Source of the DNA: Iamia sp. SCSIO 61187
GTDB taxonomy: Bacteria > Actinomycetota > Acidimicrobiia > Acidimicrobiales > Iamiaceae
Direction of reading: 5' to 3'
DNA: 64,000 nucleotides
Assembly (NCBI RefSeq): GCF_019443745.1
Contig: NZ_CP050948.1
Span: forward strand, 2,794,001 to 2,858,000
Shown: positions 63,226-64,000 of the stretch, in pieces
How positions within the stretch are numbered: position 1 is the first letter of the stretch
How the letters are laid out: the number at the start of each line of letters is the position of its first letter
Notes under the pieces: generated by a model
Seen by the model: the letters and a program-made list of their open reading frames with translations, nothing else
Databases searched by the model: none
What the model was told of the DNA's origin: nothing
Position numbers and translations under genes: made by a program

Positions 63226-64000
63226 GTCGCGGCCTCGGTCGGGGCGAGGCGACGGCGGACGGAGTCGGCGTGGGCCGGGAGGCCCTCGGCCTCGGCCAGG
63301 ACAGCGACGTGCGGGGCCACGGCGGCGAGGGCGTCGCGGTCGAGGGTGACGACGTGGATGTCCTTGGTGAAGTCGGCGACGGTCAGAGCCGACCCGAAGC
63401 GCGCCGTCCCGGCGGTGGGCAGCACGTGGCTGGGCCCGGCGACGTAGTCGCCGACCGAGGCCGGGGACCACGGGCCCACGAACACGGCACCGGCGTGGCG
63501 GATGCGGCCGACCACGGTGGCGCTGGCGGCGGCGTCGCAGATGACCTCGAGGTGCTCGGGGGCGACGTGGTTGGCCACCTCGGCAGCCGCCTCGGGGCCG
63601 TCGACCAGGGCCAGGTAGCCGCCCGAGGCGAAGGTCGACTCGATGTCGGCCCGGCGGGGCGAGGCGGCCACCTGCTCGGCGATCTCGGCCAGCACGGCGT
63701 CGGCCGCCTCCTCGTCCCAGGTGACGAACCAGGCCCGGCCGCCCGGGCCGTGCTCGGCCTGGAGGATCACGTCGACGGCGGCCAGGGCGGCCGGGGCCGA
63801 CCCGTCGGCGATGACGATGACCTCCGAGGGGCCGGCGAAGGCCGAGGGCACGCCGACGCGGCCCTCCCCCGCGACCTGGCGCTTGGCCTCGGCCACGTAG
63901 ACGTTGCCGGGGCCGACCACGACGTCGACGGGTCGGACGGTCTCGGTGCCGTAGGCCAGGGCGGCGATGGCCTGGGCCCCGCCGATCCGGTGCACCTCGG
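63222..64000 (-). CDS. hisD: Histidinol dehydrogenase, 5' part off the window
   Basis: HisD carries out the last two oxidations to histidine. The visible C-terminal 258 residues begin at EVHRIGGAQAIAALAYGTETV, directly upstream the frame stays open to the window edge. They contain VVGPGNVYVAEAKRQVAG, AGPSEVIVIADGSAPA, VILQAEHGPGGRAWFVT with zinc/catalytic residues Q and H of 'QAEH', NHVAPEHLEVICD with the catalytic E-H pair, GAVFVGPWSPASVGDYVAGPSHVLPT and the zinc-binding LPAHADSVRRR. The true start lies beyond 64000. Confidence 0.97.
   Translation of the reverse strand, partial: EVHRIGGAQAIAALAYGTETVRPVDVVVGPGNVYVAEAKRQVAGEGRVGVPSAFAGPSEVIVIADGSAPAALAAVDVILQAEHGPGGRAWFVTWDEEAADAVLAEIAEQVAASPRRADIESTFASGGYLALVDGPEAAAEVANHVAPEHLEVICDAAASATVVGRIRHAGAVFVGPWSPASVGDYVAGPSHVLPTAGTARFGSALTVADFTKDIHVVTLDRDALAAVAPHVAVLAEAEGLPAHADSVRRRLAPTEAAT

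Overview
The window is a continuous stretch of very GC-rich bacterial chromosome with tight gene packing, frequent 4-nt ATGA/GTGA stop-start overlaps, many GTG starts and no insertion sequence, phage gene, rRNA or CRISPR array. Gene content and order point to an actinobacterium. Read right to left, the core genes run hisD-C-B-H-A, hisF, hisI, trpE, trpC, trpF, trpB, trpA, an ANTAR response regulator, polA, rpsA, coaE, uvrB, uvrA. From memory this is the same macro-order as in Mycobacterium tuberculosis (hisD...trpA...pdtaR, polA, rpsA, coaE, uvrB, uvrA). A deep-branching class such as Acidimicrobiia is my best guess, but the sequence alone does not prove it.

Layout. 1-6.9 kb: an exopolysaccharide cluster (flippase cut by the window edge, ExoA-like glycosyltransferase, undecaprenyl-phosphate sugar transferase) followed by two large GT-C type membrane proteins. 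The edge gene uses more A/T-ending codons than the rest. 6.9-17.1 kb: the uvrA, uvrB, coaE repair/CoA block with three more polytopic envelope proteins between uvrA and uvrB. 17.1-19.5 kb: a NarL-type histidine kinase/response regulator pair. 19.6-28.1 kb: a Tad/Flp pilus cluster (flp, a membrane protein, tadC, a VWA-tadB fusion, tadA, tadZ/cpaE, cpaB). 28.2-40.7 kb: rpsA, a methyltransferase, a 1511-aa secreted S8-like protease with cadherin-like repeats and DUF4214, polA, and an ANTAR regulator. 40.7-45.5 kb: small housekeeping and lipoprotein genes, tRNA-Leu(CAA), peroxiredoxin, truncated haemoglobin and a HIT-like protein. 45.5-64 kb: tryptophan and histidine genes with passengers (YgfZ, alpha/beta hydrolase, DnaJ-domain protein, GroES-family protein, a GT-C protein) and a plus-strand three-gene insert.

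How it works together. The his and trp genes form overlapping operons; a dedicated trpF next to a canonical HisA suggests the two isomerisations are carried out by separate enzymes here, unlike actinobacteria that use the dual-function PriA. The Tad genes encode the cytoplasmic motor, inner-membrane platform and pilin; the prepilin peptidase must lie elsewhere. The polysaccharide genes, GT-C proteins and pilus suggest an organism investing in its cell surface.

The main patterns found by reading are: (1) a TANNNT hexamer 6-9 nt before the start codon of about fifteen genes, which looks like systematic leaderless transcription and settles several starts; (2) a LexA-like box at the expected -35 position of uvrA; (3) related stem-loops just after the stop codons of uvrB and a dnaJ-like gene, and a larger one after cpaE; (4) catalytic-residue substitutions in the S8 protease (Glu where His is expected) and in an alpha/beta hydrolase (Glu at the nucleophile elbow); (5) a VWA domain fused to TadB. 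There is no gene-free stretch longer than 300 bases.
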